The notes: generated by a model from the letters alone, not told the origin. 64,000 bases of DNA from Streptomyces sp. KMM 9044 (GCF_024701375.2 NZ_CP113910.1:4216001-4280000), one strand, 5' to 3'. Positions 40,542 through 53,359 are shown, counted from the stretch's first letter. A program made the numbers and translations.

Positions 40542-43133
40542 ATGACGACATCGGCATCCGCGACCTCCGGAACCGGCCCGACCGAGAACTCCATGCGTCG
40601 CGCCCTCAAACGGGCGAGGGACGGGGTGTCCCTCGACGTCGCCGAGGCGGCCGTCCTGCTCCGGGCACGCGGTGAGCAGTTGGAGGACCTGTCCGCCTCG
40701 GCCGCCCGGGTCCGGGACGCGGGCCTCCTGGCCGCGGGCCGGCCCGGAGTGATCACGTACTCGAAGAGCGTCTTCATCCCGCTGACCCGGCTGTGCCGGG
40801 ACAAGTGCCACTACTGCACGTTCGTCACCGTGCCCGGCAGACTGCGCCGCGCCGGGCACGGGATGTTCATGTCGCCGGACGAGGTGCTCGACGTCGCCCG
40901 CAAGGGCGCCGCCGCCGGCTGCAAGGAAGCCCTGATCACCCTCGGCGACAAGCCCGAGGACCGCTGGCCCGAGGCGCGCGAATGGCTCGAGGCGCACGGC
41001 TACGACGACACGATCGCGTACGTCCGCGCCGTCTCCGTGCGCATCCTGGAGGAGACGGGGCTCCTCCCGCACCTCAACCCGGGCGTGCTGACCTGGACCG
41101 ACTTCCAGCGCCTCAAGCCCGTCGCGCCGTCCATGGGCATGATGCTGGAGACCACCGCGACCCGCCTGTGGTCCGAGCCCGGCGGCCCGCACCACGGCTC
41201 CCCGGACAAGGAACCCGCCGTCCGACTGCGCGTCCTGGAGGACGCCGGCCGCTCCTCGGTTCCCTTCACCTCGGGCATCCTCATCGGCATCGGCGAGACG
41301 TACGAGGAGCGCGCCGCGTCCCTCTTCGCGCTGCGGAAGGTCTCCCGGGCCCATCACGGCATCCAGGAACTGATCATCCAGAACTTCCGCGCCAAGCCGG
41401 ACACCGCGATGCGCGGCATGCCGGACGCGGAACTCGACGCCCTGATCGCCGCGGTCGCCGTCGCCCGGCACGTCCTCGGTCCCCGCGCCTGCATCCAGGC
41501 CCCGCCCAACCTGGTCGACTCCGAGTACGAGCGGCTGATCGCCGCAGGCATCGACGACTGGGGTGGCGTCTCCCCGCTCACCATCGACCACGTGAACCCC
41601 GAACGCCCCTGGCCGCAGATCGACGAACTCGCCGAGAGGTCCCGCGCGGCCGGCTTCGAACTGAGGGAACGCCTCTGCGTCTACCCGGAGTTCGTCCGGC
41701 GTGGCGAGCCCTGGCTGGACCCGCGGCTGCGCCCGCACGTGGCGGCGCTCGCCGACCCGGCCACGGGCCTGGCGCGCTCCGGTGCCCTCCCCGAGGGGCT
41801 GCCCTGGCAGGAGCCGGACGAGGCATTCACCGCCACCGGCCGTACCGACCTGCACCGCACCATCGACACCGAGGGCCGCACCGGCGACCGCCGTGACGAC
41901 TTCGACGAGGTGTACGGCGACTGGGGCGCACTGCGCGAGGCCGCCGCCCCCGGCATGCGGCCCGAGCGCATCGGCACCGACGTACGCCAGGCCCTCGCGA
42001 CGGCGGCCGGCGACCCGACCCGGCTCACCGACGACGAGGCCCTCGCCCTGCTGCACGCCGACGGCCCCGCGCTGGACGCCCTGTGCCGGATCGCGGACGA
42101 CGTACGGAAGTCGGCGGTCGGCGACGACGTCACCTACATCGTCACCCGCAACATCAACTTCACCAACGTCTGTTACACGGGCTGTCGTTTCTGCGCCTTC
42201 GCGCAGCGCCGCACGGACGCCGACGCGTACACGCTCTCCCTGGACCAGGTGGCCGACCGTGCCCAACAGGCTTGGGAGGTGGGCGCGGTGGAGGTCTGCA
42301 TGCAGGGCGGCATCCACCCCGACCTGCCCGGCACGGCGTACTTCGACATCGCGAAGGCGGTGAAGGAACGCGTCCCCGGCATGCACGTGCACGCCTTCTC
42401 CCCGATGGAGGTGGTCAACGGCGCCACCCGCACCGGCCTGTCGATCCGCGAATGGCTGACCGCCGCCAAGGAGGCCGGCCTGGACACCGTCCCCGGTACG
42501 GCGGCGGAGATCCTCGACGACGAGGTCCGCTGGATCCTCACCAAGGGCAAGCTGCCGGCGGCCACCTGGACCGAGGTCATCGAAACGGCCCACGACCTGG
42601 GCATCCGTTCCTCGTCCACGATGATGTACGGCCACGTGGACCAGCCCCGCCACTGGCTCGGACACCTGCGCACCCTCGCCGGTATCCAGCAACGTACCGG
42701 CGGCTTCACGGAGTTCGTCACCCTTCCCTTCATCCACACCAACGCCCCCGTCTACCTGGCCGGCATCGCCCGCCCCGGCCCGACGGCCCGCGACAACCGC
42801 GCGGTCACGGCGATGGCCCGTCTCCTCCTCCACCCCCACGTCCCCAACATCCAGACCAGCTGGGTCAAACTGGGCGCGGAGGGTGCGGCGGAGATGCTCC
42901 GTTCCGGCGCCAACGACCTGGGCGGCACGCTGATGGAGGAGACCATCTCCCGCATGGCGGGCTCCTCCTACGGCTCGTACAAGTCGGTCAAGGACCTGAT
43001 CGCGGTGGCGGAGGCGGCGGGCCGCCCGGCCAGGCCCCGCACCACCCTGTACGGAGAGGTCCCGGAGGAACGGCAACGGGCGGCCGAGGCGTCGGACGGC
43101 CACCTGCCGGAACTGCTGCCGGTGCTGGACTGA
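40542..43133 (+). CDS. fbiC: 7,8-didemethyl-8-hydroxy-5-deazariboflavin (FO) synthase FbiC
   Basis: An 863-residue fusion of the two radical-SAM enzymes CofG and CofH, which build the deazaflavin chromophore of F420 from tyrosine and 5-amino-6-ribitylaminouracil. The CofG half carries CRDKCHYC (residues about 86-93) and the CofH half CYTGCRFC (about 545-552), both C-x3-C-x2-C iron-sulfur motifs. Other family segments are [24 protein letters not shown] and [20 protein letters not shown] lies directly before the ATG. It supports the F420-using oxidoreductases annotated at 29.9 and 39.6 kb. Confidence 0.96.
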   Translation: MTTSASATSGTGPTENSMRRALKRARDGVSLDVAEAAVLLRARGEQLEDLSASAARVRDAGLLAAGRPGVITYSKSVFIPLTRLCRDKCHYCTFVTVPGRLRRAGHGMFMSPDEVLDVARKGAAAGCKEALITLGDKPEDRWPEAREWLEAHGYDDTIAYVRAVSVRILEETGLLPHLNPGVLTWTDFQRLKPVAPSMGMMLETTATRLWSEPGGPHHGSPDKEPAVRLRVLEDAGRSSVPFTSGILIGIGETYEERAASLFALRKVSRAHHGIQELIIQNFRAKPDTAMRGMPDAELDALIAAVAVARHVLGPRACIQAPPNLVDSEYERLIAAGIDDWGGVSPLTIDHVNPERPWPQIDELAERSRAAGFELRERLCVYPEFVRRGEPWLDPRLRPHVAALADPATGLARSGALPEGLPWQEPDEAFTATGRTDLHRTIDTEGRTGDRRDDFDEVYGDWGALREAAAPGMRPERIGTDVRQALATAAGDPTRLTDDEALALLHADGPALDALCRIADDVRKSAVGDDVTYIVTRNINFTNVCYTGCRFCAFAQRRTDADAYTLSLDQVADRAQQAWEVGAVEVCMQGGIHPDLPGTAYFDIAKAVKERVPGMHVHAFSPMEVVNGATRTGLSIREWLTAAKEAGLDTVPGTAAEILDDEVRWILTKGKLPAATWTEVIETAHDLGIRSSSTMMYGHVDQPRHWLGHLRTLAGIQQRTGGFTEFVTLPFIHTNAPVYLAGIARPGPTARDNRAVTAMARLLLHPHVPNIQTSWVKLGAEGAAEMLRSGANDLGGTLMEETISRMAGSSYGSYKSVKDLIAVAEAAGRPARPRTTLYGEVPEERQRAAEASDGHLPELLPVLD

Positions 43134-43243
43134 GGGGCCGGGGGAGAGACCGAGCTGGGCAGGCCGGGCAGTAGGATGATCTGACCCTCGGTGTCCCCGA
43201 CGCCAGGGGTCGGAACTCCGCCCGACCTAGGAGATGCGTACCG

Positions 43244-43813
43244 GTGCCTGCCCGTCTTCCTTCGTGGGCCTGGGTGACCGGGCTGACCACGGGGGCGCTA
43301 GCCGTAGTGGCGGTCCTGGGCGTCCAGGCGGACCAGGGGACGAAGCCCACCGCGTCCACGAGCCGCCCGAGCGCGCCGGCGACGGCGGACGCGAAACCGT
43401 CCGCCGAACCGGAGGAGAAGGAGACCGGGGCGGAGGCGGTCCCGGCGGACTCCGGCACCGGTCGCCGTATCGTCTACTCCCTCGACGCGCAGCAGGTGTG
43501 GCTGGTCGACGCCAGCGACGCCCCGCGCCGCTCCTTCGAGGTCTGGCCGGGGACGGTCGACCCCGACCCCGGTACGTACACGATCGGCACCCGCACCGGG
43601 GCCACGACCGGCAGTGACGGTGTGGAGGTCGAGCACGTCATCTACTTCGCCGTGAAGTCCGGCGTCTCCATCGCCTTCTCCCACGCCGTCGACGGCTCCT
43701 CGCCCCCGCCCGCCGAAGGCCGCCAGACCGGCGGTATCCGCGTGGCCAAGGACGACGGCGAGGTCCTGTGGACCTTCGGCACGGCGGGGACGCCGGTGCG
43801 GGTCGTCGAATAA
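43244..43813 (+). CDS. membrane-anchored L,D-transpeptidase-like protein without catalytic cysteine
   Basis: A 189-residue protein with an N-terminal transmembrane/signal segment (WAWVTGLTTGALAVVAVLGV), a T/P/A/E-rich linker, and a beta-rich domain resembling the YkuD fold: RRIVYSLDAQQVWLVDASDA, DPDPGTYTIGTRTG and the end TGGIRVAKDDGEVLWTF followed by GTPVRVVE. Active enzymes have S-H-G-C-(I/V)-R where this has T-G-G-I-R, so the cysteine is missing. GTG at 43244 is preceded by AGGAG at 10 bases. It may be a pseudoenzyme that binds peptidoglycan; this is inferred from motif order. Confidence 0.75.
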   Translation: MPARLPSWAWVTGLTTGALAVVAVLGVQADQGTKPTASTSRPSAPATADAKPSAEPEEKETGAEAVPADSGTGRRIVYSLDAQQVWLVDASDAPRRSFEVWPGTVDPDPGTYTIGTRTGATTGSDGVEVEHVIYFAVKSGVSIAFSHAVDGSSPPPAEGRQTGGIRVAKDDGEVLWTFGTAGTPVRVVE

Positions 43814-43823
43814 CCGTGTGAGG

Positions 43824-44163
43824 TCAGACCGTCTCGGCCACCCCACGTGGATGCCCGGCAGAGAGCAGGCCGATGTCCTCCACGTCGGAGGTCAGGATGG
43901 TCACCCGGCCGGGATGCCGCAGGGCGGTCGCGCAGAGCATGGCGTCGACGGCGTACTTGTGGTCGTGAAGGCCGGCGGCACGCAGCAGAGCGGCGGCGGA
44001 CTGGGCGAGCGCCTGGGCGACCGGTTCCACGCGTACACGTGGGAGCGTCCACCGCGGCGCCGCATCGTTGATCTTCGGATGGACCACCTCGACCAGCACC
44101 ACGGCGGAGGTGATCACGGGCGGATCGGCGTCACGGGCGGCCGACAGCCATGCGTGGACCCCC
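43824..44163 (-). pseudogene. PIN-domain (VapC-like) gene remnant lacking its 5' end
   Basis: The frame VHAWLSAARDADPP onward matches a PIN ribonuclease toxin from its first helix: ITSAVVLVEVVHPKI (first acidic residue region), DHKYAVDAMLCATAL and ILTSDVEDIGLL with the acidic cluster. The initial strand bearing the first catalytic aspartate and a start codon are absent. Upstream, in the opposite direction, the sequence becomes a TPR fragment, so a deletion joined two genes. No antitoxin gene is next to it. Confidence 0.65.
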
Positions 44164-44427
44164 ACTGCGAACGCGGCGACGCCCTCCGTGCCGCCGGCCG
44201 TGACGAGGAGGCCCTCGCCCACCACGGCCAGGCCCTGGTCCTGGCCGTGGACCCCGGGTACGCGAGCAGGGGCGTGGCCCTCTCCCGACTCGGCCGCCAC
44301 GGCCGGGCGCTACGGCCGGGCGCTACGGGACCTGGACCGTGCTCTGGAACTGAGCCCGTCGTACGAGTGGGCGCGGGCGCGGCGTGACGAGGTCCGACGC
44401 CGTCTGGACGAGGCCGGGCGTAGGTGA
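44164..44427 (+). pseudogene. tetratricopeptide-repeat gene fragment, truncated and frameshifted
   Basis: ERGDALRAAGRDEEALAHHGQAL and YASRGVALSRLGRHGRAL form tandem TPR units in one frame, and GRALRDLDRALELSPSYEW continues the TPR in another, ending DEAGRR and TGA. The frame switch occurs at a perfect 13-bp tandem duplication (ACGGCCGGGCGCT at 44299-44311 and 44312-44324). Removing one copy restores the frame. The 5' part is missing at the junction with the PIN remnant. Confidence 0.7.
44299..44324 (+). repeat. 13-bp tandem duplication causing a frameshift
   Basis: Two exact head-to-tail copies of ACGGCCGGGCGCT. The duplication length is not a multiple of three and marks the break in the TPR fragment. 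Confidence 0.9.
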
Positions 44428-44562
44428 CCAGGTGGGGTCGGACCGGTCACTTCGGTCACCGCTCCCATACCTCTCCGTGCCCTGAGCCGATCCTGATCCG
44501 ACCGCCCCTGTTCGCATACAGTGCTTGGCGTCGCACGTACGCACGGTGTCCGGGAGGTCTGG

Positions 44563-45699
44563 GTGGACGCGACTGGCGGACCCGTGTGGGGGCGCCGCGA
44601 GCAGCAGGACTTCCGCAGCCGGGTGCGCGGGACACTGCTCGGGGTGGCCCTCGGGGACGCGCTGGGCGCGCCCGTGGACGGCCAGGGCGTCGACGCGATC
44701 CGCCGGGCGCACGGTGCCGCCGGGATCACCGGGCTCGCCCCCGCCCACGGACGGCGCGGTGCCGTCACCCATCTCACCCAGATGACCCTGTTCTCCGTGG
44801 ACGGCCTGATCCGCGCCCAGGTGCGGCGCGACACCGGTGCCTGGCACCCGCCGACCGACCTGCACCGCGCGTATCTGCGCTGGGCCACCACCCAGCGGGA
44901 CTGGGGGCCCGACGAGCGCCGCAAGGAGGACGGGTGGCTCGCCCGTGAGGAGTGGCTCTACGCCCGCCGCGACCCGGCCCGCGCGCTGCTGATCGGGCTG
45001 GGGGACGAGAGGATGGGCACGCCCGAGGAGCCCAAGAACCCGGGTGAGGCGGGCCCCGAGGCGGCGGCCCGGTCGGCGCCCTTCGGGCTGCTCGTCGGCT
45101 GGGAGCCGCAGCTCGTCGCCCAGCTCGCCGTGGAGTGCGCGGCACAGACCCACGGTCATCCGACCGCCTACCTCGCGGCCGGCGCGTACGTGGTGATCGT
45201 GCACGGGCTGGCCCGGGGCGAGACCCTCGACACGGCGGTGCAGCGGGCACTCGCTCTGCTGGCCGCACGGCCGGGGCACCAGCCCGTGTCGGACGCCCTG
45301 CAGCACGCCCTGGGTGCCGTGCGGCAGGGGATGCCGACACCGGAGCGGGTGACCCGGCTGAGCGGGGCCGGGGACGCCGAGGGGCTCGTCGCCGTCGCCG
45401 TGTACTGCGCGCTGGTGGGGGAGGACATACGGCACGGGCTGTGCCTCGCCGTCAACCAGGACGGGCCCAGCGCGGCGGCCGGTGCGCTGACCGGCGGGCT
45501 GCTGGGGGCCCTTTACGGCGAAACGGCCCTCCCGCCGGCCTGGCTGGCCGAACTGGAGGGCCGTCCCACGCTGCTGGAACTCGCCGACGACTTCGCCATG
45601 GAGATGACCCAGGGTCCCGCCCTGCACGGGCCGGCCGGGTCGTCCCCGGCCTGGATGGCGCGCTATCCGAGAGGGGCGGGCGGCTCCCTGACCGGGTGA
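44563..45699 (+). CDS. ADP-ribosylglycohydrolase-like protein with altered metal-binding residues
   Basis: A 378-residue protein with the ARH fold signature VRGTLLGVALGDALGAPVDG. The metal loop normally reads T-D-D-T-x-M, but here VTHLTQMTLF lacks both aspartates, and the C-terminal D-x-D-S/T motif is NQDGPSAAAGAL. It is thus probably not a standard ADP-ribosyl hydrolase and may be a binding or regulatory relative. GTG at 44563 follows GGGAGG by 5 bases and is preferred over GTG at 44521, which would add 14 residues. A 135-base gap upstream contains its promoter. Confidence 0.83.
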   Translation: MDATGGPVWGRREQQDFRSRVRGTLLGVALGDALGAPVDGQGVDAIRRAHGAAGITGLAPAHGRRGAVTHLTQMTLFSVDGLIRAQVRRDTGAWHPPTDLHRAYLRWATTQRDWGPDERRKEDGWLAREEWLYARRDPARALLIGLGDERMGTPEEPKNPGEAGPEAAARSAPFGLLVGWEPQLVAQLAVECAAQTHGHPTAYLAAGAYVVIVHGLARGETLDTAVQRALALLAARPGHQPVSDALQHALGAVRQGMPTPERVTRLSGAGDAEGLVAVAVYCALVGEDIRHGLCLAVNQDGPSAAAGALTGGLLGALYGETALPPAWLAELEGRPTLLELADDFAMEMTQGPALHGPAGSSPAWMARYPRGAGGSLTG

Positions 45700-45742
45700 C
45701 GCCCATGACTTCCCGGACGCCCGTGGCCGGTGGCGGGCGGTC

Positions 45743-47311
45743 CTAGTCCGTCGTCCGGGCGGGTGCCGCGTCCGGGGCTCCGGACTGCGCAGGCACCGCC
45801 GCCGCGGCGGAGTCGTCACCGTCGGTGTTGATGCGCTCGATGACCGCCATCCGTTCCGGGGTGTCCTCCGGCTTCGCGTAGCCGACCAGGACGTACAGGA
45901 TCAGTGAGACGGCGAGCGGGATCGAGACCTGGTACTCCAGGGACACGCCCCCCTCGACGGCCCAGTGGACGGGGTAGTTGACCAGCCAGAAGGCCAGCAG
46001 GCCCATGGACCAGCTGGTGAGCGCCGCGGTCGGGCCCGAGCGGCGGAACGGCCGCAGCAGACCCAGCATCATCGGGATGGCGATCGGCCCCATCAGGCCG
46101 GCCACCCATTTGATGACCACGGTGATGATGTCCTTGAAGGTGGGCGAGTCGACCTGTGTCGCCACCGCCATGGACAGGCCGAGGAAGACCACGGTCGTCA
46201 CCCGGGCCGCGAGCAGCCCCGTCCGGTCGTTCCAGCGCCGCGCCCTCGCCGACAGCACCGGGGCGACGTCCCGGGTGAACACGGCCGCGATGGCGTTGGC
46301 GTCCGAGGAGCACATCGCCATCGTGTGGGAGAAGAAGCCGACGATGACCAGGCCCAGCAGGCCGTGTGGCAGCAGTTGTTCGGTCATCAGCGCGTACGAG
46401 TCGGAGCCGTCCGCCTTCTGGGACTCCACCAGCAGCGGCGACATCCACATCGGGAAGAACAGCACCAGCGGCCAGACCAGCCACAGCGCCGCCGAGAGCC
46501 GCGCCGAGCGCTCCGCCTCGCGGGGTGTGGCCGTGGCCATGTACCGCTGGGCCTGGTTGAGCATGCCGCCGTTGTACTCGAAGAGCTTGATGAACAGGAA
46601 CGCCAGCAGGAAGATCGTGCCGTACGGCCCGACCAGCGGCTCCGCATGACCCTGGAGCTCCGGCTCGTCCCACACACCGAAGAAGCCTCCGTGGTCACCG
46701 AGTTCGACCACCACGGCGAAGAACATGGCGAGACCGGCAAGCAGTTGGATGATGAACTGTCCCAACTCCGTCAGTGCGTCCGCCCACAGGCCGCCGATGG
46801 TGCAGTAGATCGCCGTGACCACGCCGGTGATGAGGATGCCCTCGTTGAGCGAGACGCCGGTGAACACCGCCAGCAGCGTGGCGATCGCCGCCCACTTCGC
46901 GCCCACGTCCACGATCTTCAGCAGCATGCCGGACCAGGCCAGCGCCTGCTGGGTCTTCAGGTCGTAACGGTTCTTGAGGTACTCCAGCGGGGACGCCACA
47001 TGGAGCCGGGAGCGCAGCCGGTTGATCCGCGGGGCGAACAGCTTCGACCCGATGGCGATACCGAGGGCGATGGGGAAGGACCAGGTGACGAAGGACGTCA
47101 CGCCGTACGTGTACGCGATGCCGGCGTAGCCGGTGAACATCACCGCGCTGTAGCCCGACATGTGGTGGGAGATGCCCGAAAGCCACCAGGGCATCTTTCC
47201 CCCGGCCGTGAAGAAGTCGCTGACGTCGCCCACCCGCTTGTGCGACCAGACACCGATGGCGACCATCACCGCGAAGTAGCCGATGAGCACCGCCCAGTCG
47301 AGACTGTTCAT
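45743..47311 (-). CDS. sodium:solute symporter (SSS family)
   Basis: A 522-residue secondary transporter with about 13 predicted membrane helices. Family features are AVLIGYFAVMVAIGVWSHKRVGDVSDFF at the N-terminus, PWWLSGISHHMSGYSAVMF (first core helix with the sodium-site serine/tyrosine region), GLWADALTELGQFIIQ and HTMAMCSSDANAIAAVF. The C-terminal 40 residues are a soluble tail rich in A, D and P. AAGGGGGGAC precedes ATG. The solute cannot be named (sugars, monocarboxylates or amino acids are all possible in this family). Confidence 0.92.
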   Translation of the reverse strand: MNSLDWAVLIGYFAVMVAIGVWSHKRVGDVSDFFTAGGKMPWWLSGISHHMSGYSAVMFTGYAGIAYTYGVTSFVTWSFPIALGIAIGSKLFAPRINRLRSRLHVASPLEYLKNRYDLKTQQALAWSGMLLKIVDVGAKWAAIATLLAVFTGVSLNEGILITGVVTAIYCTIGGLWADALTELGQFIIQLLAGLAMFFAVVVELGDHGGFFGVWDEPELQGHAEPLVGPYGTIFLLAFLFIKLFEYNGGMLNQAQRYMATATPREAERSARLSAALWLVWPLVLFFPMWMSPLLVESQKADGSDSYALMTEQLLPHGLLGLVIVGFFSHTMAMCSSDANAIAAVFTRDVAPVLSARARRWNDRTGLLAARVTTVVFLGLSMAVATQVDSPTFKDIITVVIKWVAGLMGPIAIPMMLGLLRPFRRSGPTAALTSWSMGLLAFWLVNYPVHWAVEGGVSLEYQVSIPLAVSLILYVLVGYAKPEDTPERMAVIERINTDGDDSAAAAVPAQSGAPDAAPARTTD

Positions 47312-47666
47312 GTCCCCCCTTCCAGGGTCCGCCTTGTGAACTCCGCTCAGCTGGTTGACACTTCGCCCGAGCGGGGTAGGTCTGCGGTGGGTCCGAGGTG
47401 CTTGTGCGGCAGGGCGCGAAGTGCCCGCTCATCGTGAATGTACAGATGTGGGCATGACAATGATGGGGAGGGTCAAGAGCGCGCAAAAATGTTCACGCTG
47501 ATGACCGGTGTTCATGATGTTGAATGCCCGAGTGGGGTGGAGATCGCTGTGTCCGGCGCGTGAGCGCACCCGCGCAGACGAGCCCCGTCACGTCCGGTGC
47601 GGCGGCACGGTGTCCACCGGATCCGGTAAGGCGCCGGTCGGTCCTCGGACCCGCTGCGTCAGCCGG
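47312..47666. other. intergenic region, symporter promoter side
   Basis: No gene is supported. The minus strand contains TTGACC (around 47478-47473) that could be a -35 for the symporter, but no well-spaced -10 is found. The stretch also covers the 3' side of the large membrane-protein gene on the left. Confidence 0.35.
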
Positions 47667-49544
47667 TCAGCGCAGTTCCGCCGGGCAGGGCGTGCCCCGC
47701 TGCACGTCGTACGGCGCCGCCAGCCGGTACGTGCCCGGCTCCGGCGCGAGCAGCACGGTCCACTTGTCGCCGTTCTCGTCCTCTTCTGTCTCCATCAGAC
47801 AGCCGTTGAGGTTGTCGTACGTCTTCGGCCGGTCGTCCCCGCCCCCGTCGACGGTGCCGTCGGAACGGCTCCTGGACTCCTCCGTCTCCTGCGGGCCCTC
47901 CAGTTTGTTGCCGTCCGCGTCGACGATGCTCAGCCACGGCGAGTACGGGATGCGCACGACGACCCGGCCCGCCCTCCCGACCCGCATCGTCATCTCGCTC
48001 TGGCTGGCCCGCTCCACGACCGCGTTCGGCTCGGCCAGTGAGGTCGGGTCGTTCACCGCGAACAGCTGCCAGTTGGCGTCGCCCCAGATCTGCTGGAGAT
48101 ACGGCAGCCCCCGCTGCACCAGTTCCCGCTCCCGCTTACTGCCGTCACCGTCCGGCTCGTCCTTCGGCAGCACCACGAAGTGCACCGCCCACCGCTTCAG
48201 CCACTCGTGATAGTTCGCCGAGTTGAGGGTGTCGTCGTAGAAGAGAGGGTTGCGCTCCATGTCGGCCTGCCGGTTCCAGCCCCGCGCCAGGTTGACGTAC
48301 GGCGCGAGCGCCGAGGCCTCGCGGTGCGAACGCGCCGGGACGACCTCCACCCGCCCCTTGTCGGCGCCGACCTCCTGGAGCTCGTTCACCAGCGGCGCGA
48401 GCTCCCGCGCCCAGGACGCGGTCGGCGTCGTGTGCACGACGTCGTCGACCGACTTGAAGCCGATCCATCCGACGAACCCGACGAACGCCACGACGATCGC
48501 GTACCACCTGCGGCTCCGCGGCACGGCGAACGGCAGCGCCGCCACCAGCGCCACCCCGGCGAACAGCATCGCCAGCCGCGTGATGTTGGAACCGATCTGC
48601 GAACTCACCAGCCAGACCAGCACCACGCCCAGCCCGTACACCGCGGCCGTGATCCGGACCGTGATCCACTTCCGGGGCACCAGGACGCACACCAGCACGG
48701 AGAAGACCAGGGGCAGGACGACCGAACCGAACCCCATCGGCTGCGTCCCCGAGAACGGGAACAGCCAGGCCGACACCGCCACCACCGCGGTCGGCCCCAG
48801 CCCCAGCGCCCACGCCCCCGGCCGCCGTTTCTGCAGGAACAGCGCCACCGCCACCAGCCCCACGAACAGGCCCGCGACCGGCGAGGACATCGTGGCCAGC
48901 GCCGCCAGCGGCGCCGCGCACAGGGCCTTCGCCCAGCGCTTGTAGCGCCAGCGGTACGGCCAGCAGAACACGACGGCGACCGCGGCCAGCCCGAACATCA
49001 TGCCCAGCCCGAACGTCACCCGCCCCGAAGCCGCGTTGCCCAGCAGCCCGAACACACCCGCGAGCGCGGCCCACAGCGGGTTGCGCACCGCCCGGCTGCG
49101 GATCAGCAGCATCGTCAGCAGCGCGGCCGACACCGTCCCCGCGAGCATCATCGTCGTCCGCACACCGAGGGCCGACATCAGATACGGCGACACCACGCTG
49201 TACGACACCGCGTGCATCCCGCCGTACCAGGCCATGTTGTACGCGGAGTCGGGGTGCCGGCCGACGAACTCGGCCCAGGCGTCCTGCGCCGCGAGGTCAC
49301 CACCACTGTTCGCGAACGTGAAGAACCAGGCGACGTGCAGCGCACCGGCGAGCGCGGTGACGGACAGCACCGGATACCGCAGCATCCGGGCACGCACGGC
49401 CAGAACGACGGCCTCGGGGCGGGAAGCGCGGGGGGAGACGAGGGCGCCCGGCGGCTGGTCGTCGGCTTCCGGCAGGGGTATTCGCGGGCCGGACTCCGGG
49501 CCCGGACCGGCGTCGTCTGCGTGTGTCGGCTCCGCAGTGGCCAC
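47667..49544 (-). CDS. large integral membrane protein, glycosyltransferase (GT-C)-like topology
   Basis: A 625-residue protein with an N-terminal cytoplasmic D/P-rich stretch of about 50 residues, roughly ten or more predicted membrane helices (e.g. VTALAGALHVAWFFTFAN, AVYGLGVVLVWLVSS, LAMLFAGVALVAALPFAV) and an external C-terminal domain of about 230 residues with WARELAPLVNELQEVGADKG, WNRQADMERNPLFYDD and ANYHEWLKRWAVHFVVLP. The topology resembles GT-C glycosyltransferases or conserved actinobacterial cell-envelope proteins; an early DAWAEF after the first helix is reminiscent of their acidic loop. GTG at 49544 follows GGAGTGCCTTCAG. Enzyme activity is not established. Confidence 0.75.
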   Translation of the reverse strand: MATAEPTHADDAGPGPESGPRIPLPEADDQPPGALVSPRASRPEAVVLAVRARMLRYPVLSVTALAGALHVAWFFTFANSGGDLAAQDAWAEFVGRHPDSAYNMAWYGGMHAVSYSVVSPYLMSALGVRTTMMLAGTVSAALLTMLLIRSRAVRNPLWAALAGVFGLLGNAASGRVTFGLGMMFGLAAVAVVFCWPYRWRYKRWAKALCAAPLAALATMSSPVAGLFVGLVAVALFLQKRRPGAWALGLGPTAVVAVSAWLFPFSGTQPMGFGSVVLPLVFSVLVCVLVPRKWITVRITAAVYGLGVVLVWLVSSQIGSNITRLAMLFAGVALVAALPFAVPRSRRWYAIVVAFVGFVGWIGFKSVDDVVHTTPTASWARELAPLVNELQEVGADKGRVEVVPARSHREASALAPYVNLARGWNRQADMERNPLFYDDTLNSANYHEWLKRWAVHFVVLPKDEPDGDGSKRERELVQRGLPYLQQIWGDANWQLFAVNDPTSLAEPNAVVERASQSEMTMRVGRAGRVVVRIPYSPWLSIVDADGNKLEGPQETEESRSRSDGTVDGGGDDRPKTYDNLNGCLMETEEDENGDKWTVLLAPEPGTYRLAAPYDVQRGTPCPAELR

Positions 49545-49759
49545 CTGAAGGCACTCCCCGTATGGCGTCTTCGTGTTCGCGTCGTCGTAGCGCGTGGTCG
49601 TGGTGCGTGGTGCGTGGTCGTGGTGCGGTCACGGTAGCGGTGCGATCACCGGCGGCCCGCCCGTTTCGCGACGCTAGCACGCACCCCGCCGACCGTCGCC
49701 CGCGGTGGGCACCGGCCGGCGGGATGCGATGCCCGCCGTTCGCCGTCGAGCGTCGACGA

Positions 49760-52354
<2,595 letters not shown>

Positions 52355-52597
52355 CGATGCCTCCTCCATGCGCCGCGCGTCGCGCGTACGCCAACCGAAC
52401 CGTGAACCCGTTCCGCCGCCCGCGACAGCGCTCCGCAGCCCTGTCCGAACCATCTGCCAGTGTCCTGTCTGCGGACTTCCCCCACGCGGTAGACGAGAAC
52501 GACATACCTATCGGTTCCCTTACAAACCAGTCACGTGCTCTCGACAGACCAATGTGAGAGGGGTCACCCTGTCATTCATCCACGCGGGGAGGCATGG

Positions 52598-53359
52598 ATG
52601 GGCAGGAGCCGCAGAACACTTCCGGAAGAGCTTCTGCTGCTGGCGTTGGACCCGACCACGGGTACCACTGCACAGCCGCAGTCGCTCGACCTCGGTCTGG
52701 CCGGAGCACAGCTAGTGGAGCTGGCGCTGGCCGGACGGATAGCCCCAGACGGGGATCGTATCGCCGTGGTGGTACCACGGCCGACTGGAGATCCGACATT
52801 GGACTGCGCGTTGGAGCTGCTGCGAAGGCGCGGCGCTCCGGTCCGGGCGGTCAACTGGATTGGCGGGCCGCGACTGGGGCTCCGCCAGACCTACCTCTCG
52901 TATCTGGAGCGGTGCGGCATGGTGCATGCCGTGGCCGGTCAGATGTGCGGGGTGCTGCCGACGACTCGCTACCAGGCGACGGACACCGAGATCAGCCGGG
53001 AGATCAGGGCCCGGCTGGACTCCGCGATCCGTACCGGCGTGCCACCGGACCCACGGACCGCGGCGCTCGCCGCACTGGCGCATGCCGTGGGCCTCGGCAA
53101 GCACCTGTACCCGGGGAACGAGGGTCGCTCCTCGCGTTCCCGGTTGCGGGACCTGATCCGGCACGACCCGATGGGCGGCCTGGTGGCGCACGCCGTGATG
53201 GACGTGCAGAACGGCGTGGCGGCCCAGCCGCGCCGCAACCCGGCCCCGGCAGGAGGCCGTCAGGCCGCCACCGTCGGCGGCAGGGGCGGACCGGAACCCG
53301 CCCGTGGCGTTCCGGCCCAACCGCGCCACGGATCCATGGCGCGCGCAGTGGCCCACTAG
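52598..53359 (+). CDS. GPP34 (Golgi phosphoprotein 3)-family protein
   Basis: A 253-residue GPP34-domain protein: LPEELLLLALDPTTG at the start, GLAGAQLVELALAGRIAPDGDRI, DCALELLRRRGAPVRAVNWI and ALAALAHAVGLGKHLYP. In Streptomyces these soluble helical proteins are common; eukaryotic relatives bind PI4P and glycosyltransferases, and a lipid- or membrane-associated role is possible. ATG at 52598 follows GGGAGG by 5 bases. The final 40 residues are a P/G/R-rich tail. A 22-bp palindromic terminator follows. Confidence 0.88.
   Translation: MGRSRRTLPEELLLLALDPTTGTTAQPQSLDLGLAGAQLVELALAGRIAPDGDRIAVVVPRPTGDPTLDCALELLRRRGAPVRAVNWIGGPRLGLRQTYLSYLERCGMVHAVAGQMCGVLPTTRYQATDTEISREIRARLDSAIRTGVPPDPRTAALAALAHAVGLGKHLYPGNEGRSSRSRLRDLIRHDPMGGLVAHAVMDVQNGVAAQPRRNPAPAGGRQAATVGGRGGPEPARGVPAQPRHGSMARAVAH

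Noticed and set aside
40518..43103. 861-codon open frame antisense to fbiC
   Set aside because: Shadow of a strongly conserved gene; G/V/R/D-rich repetitive composition and no start context.
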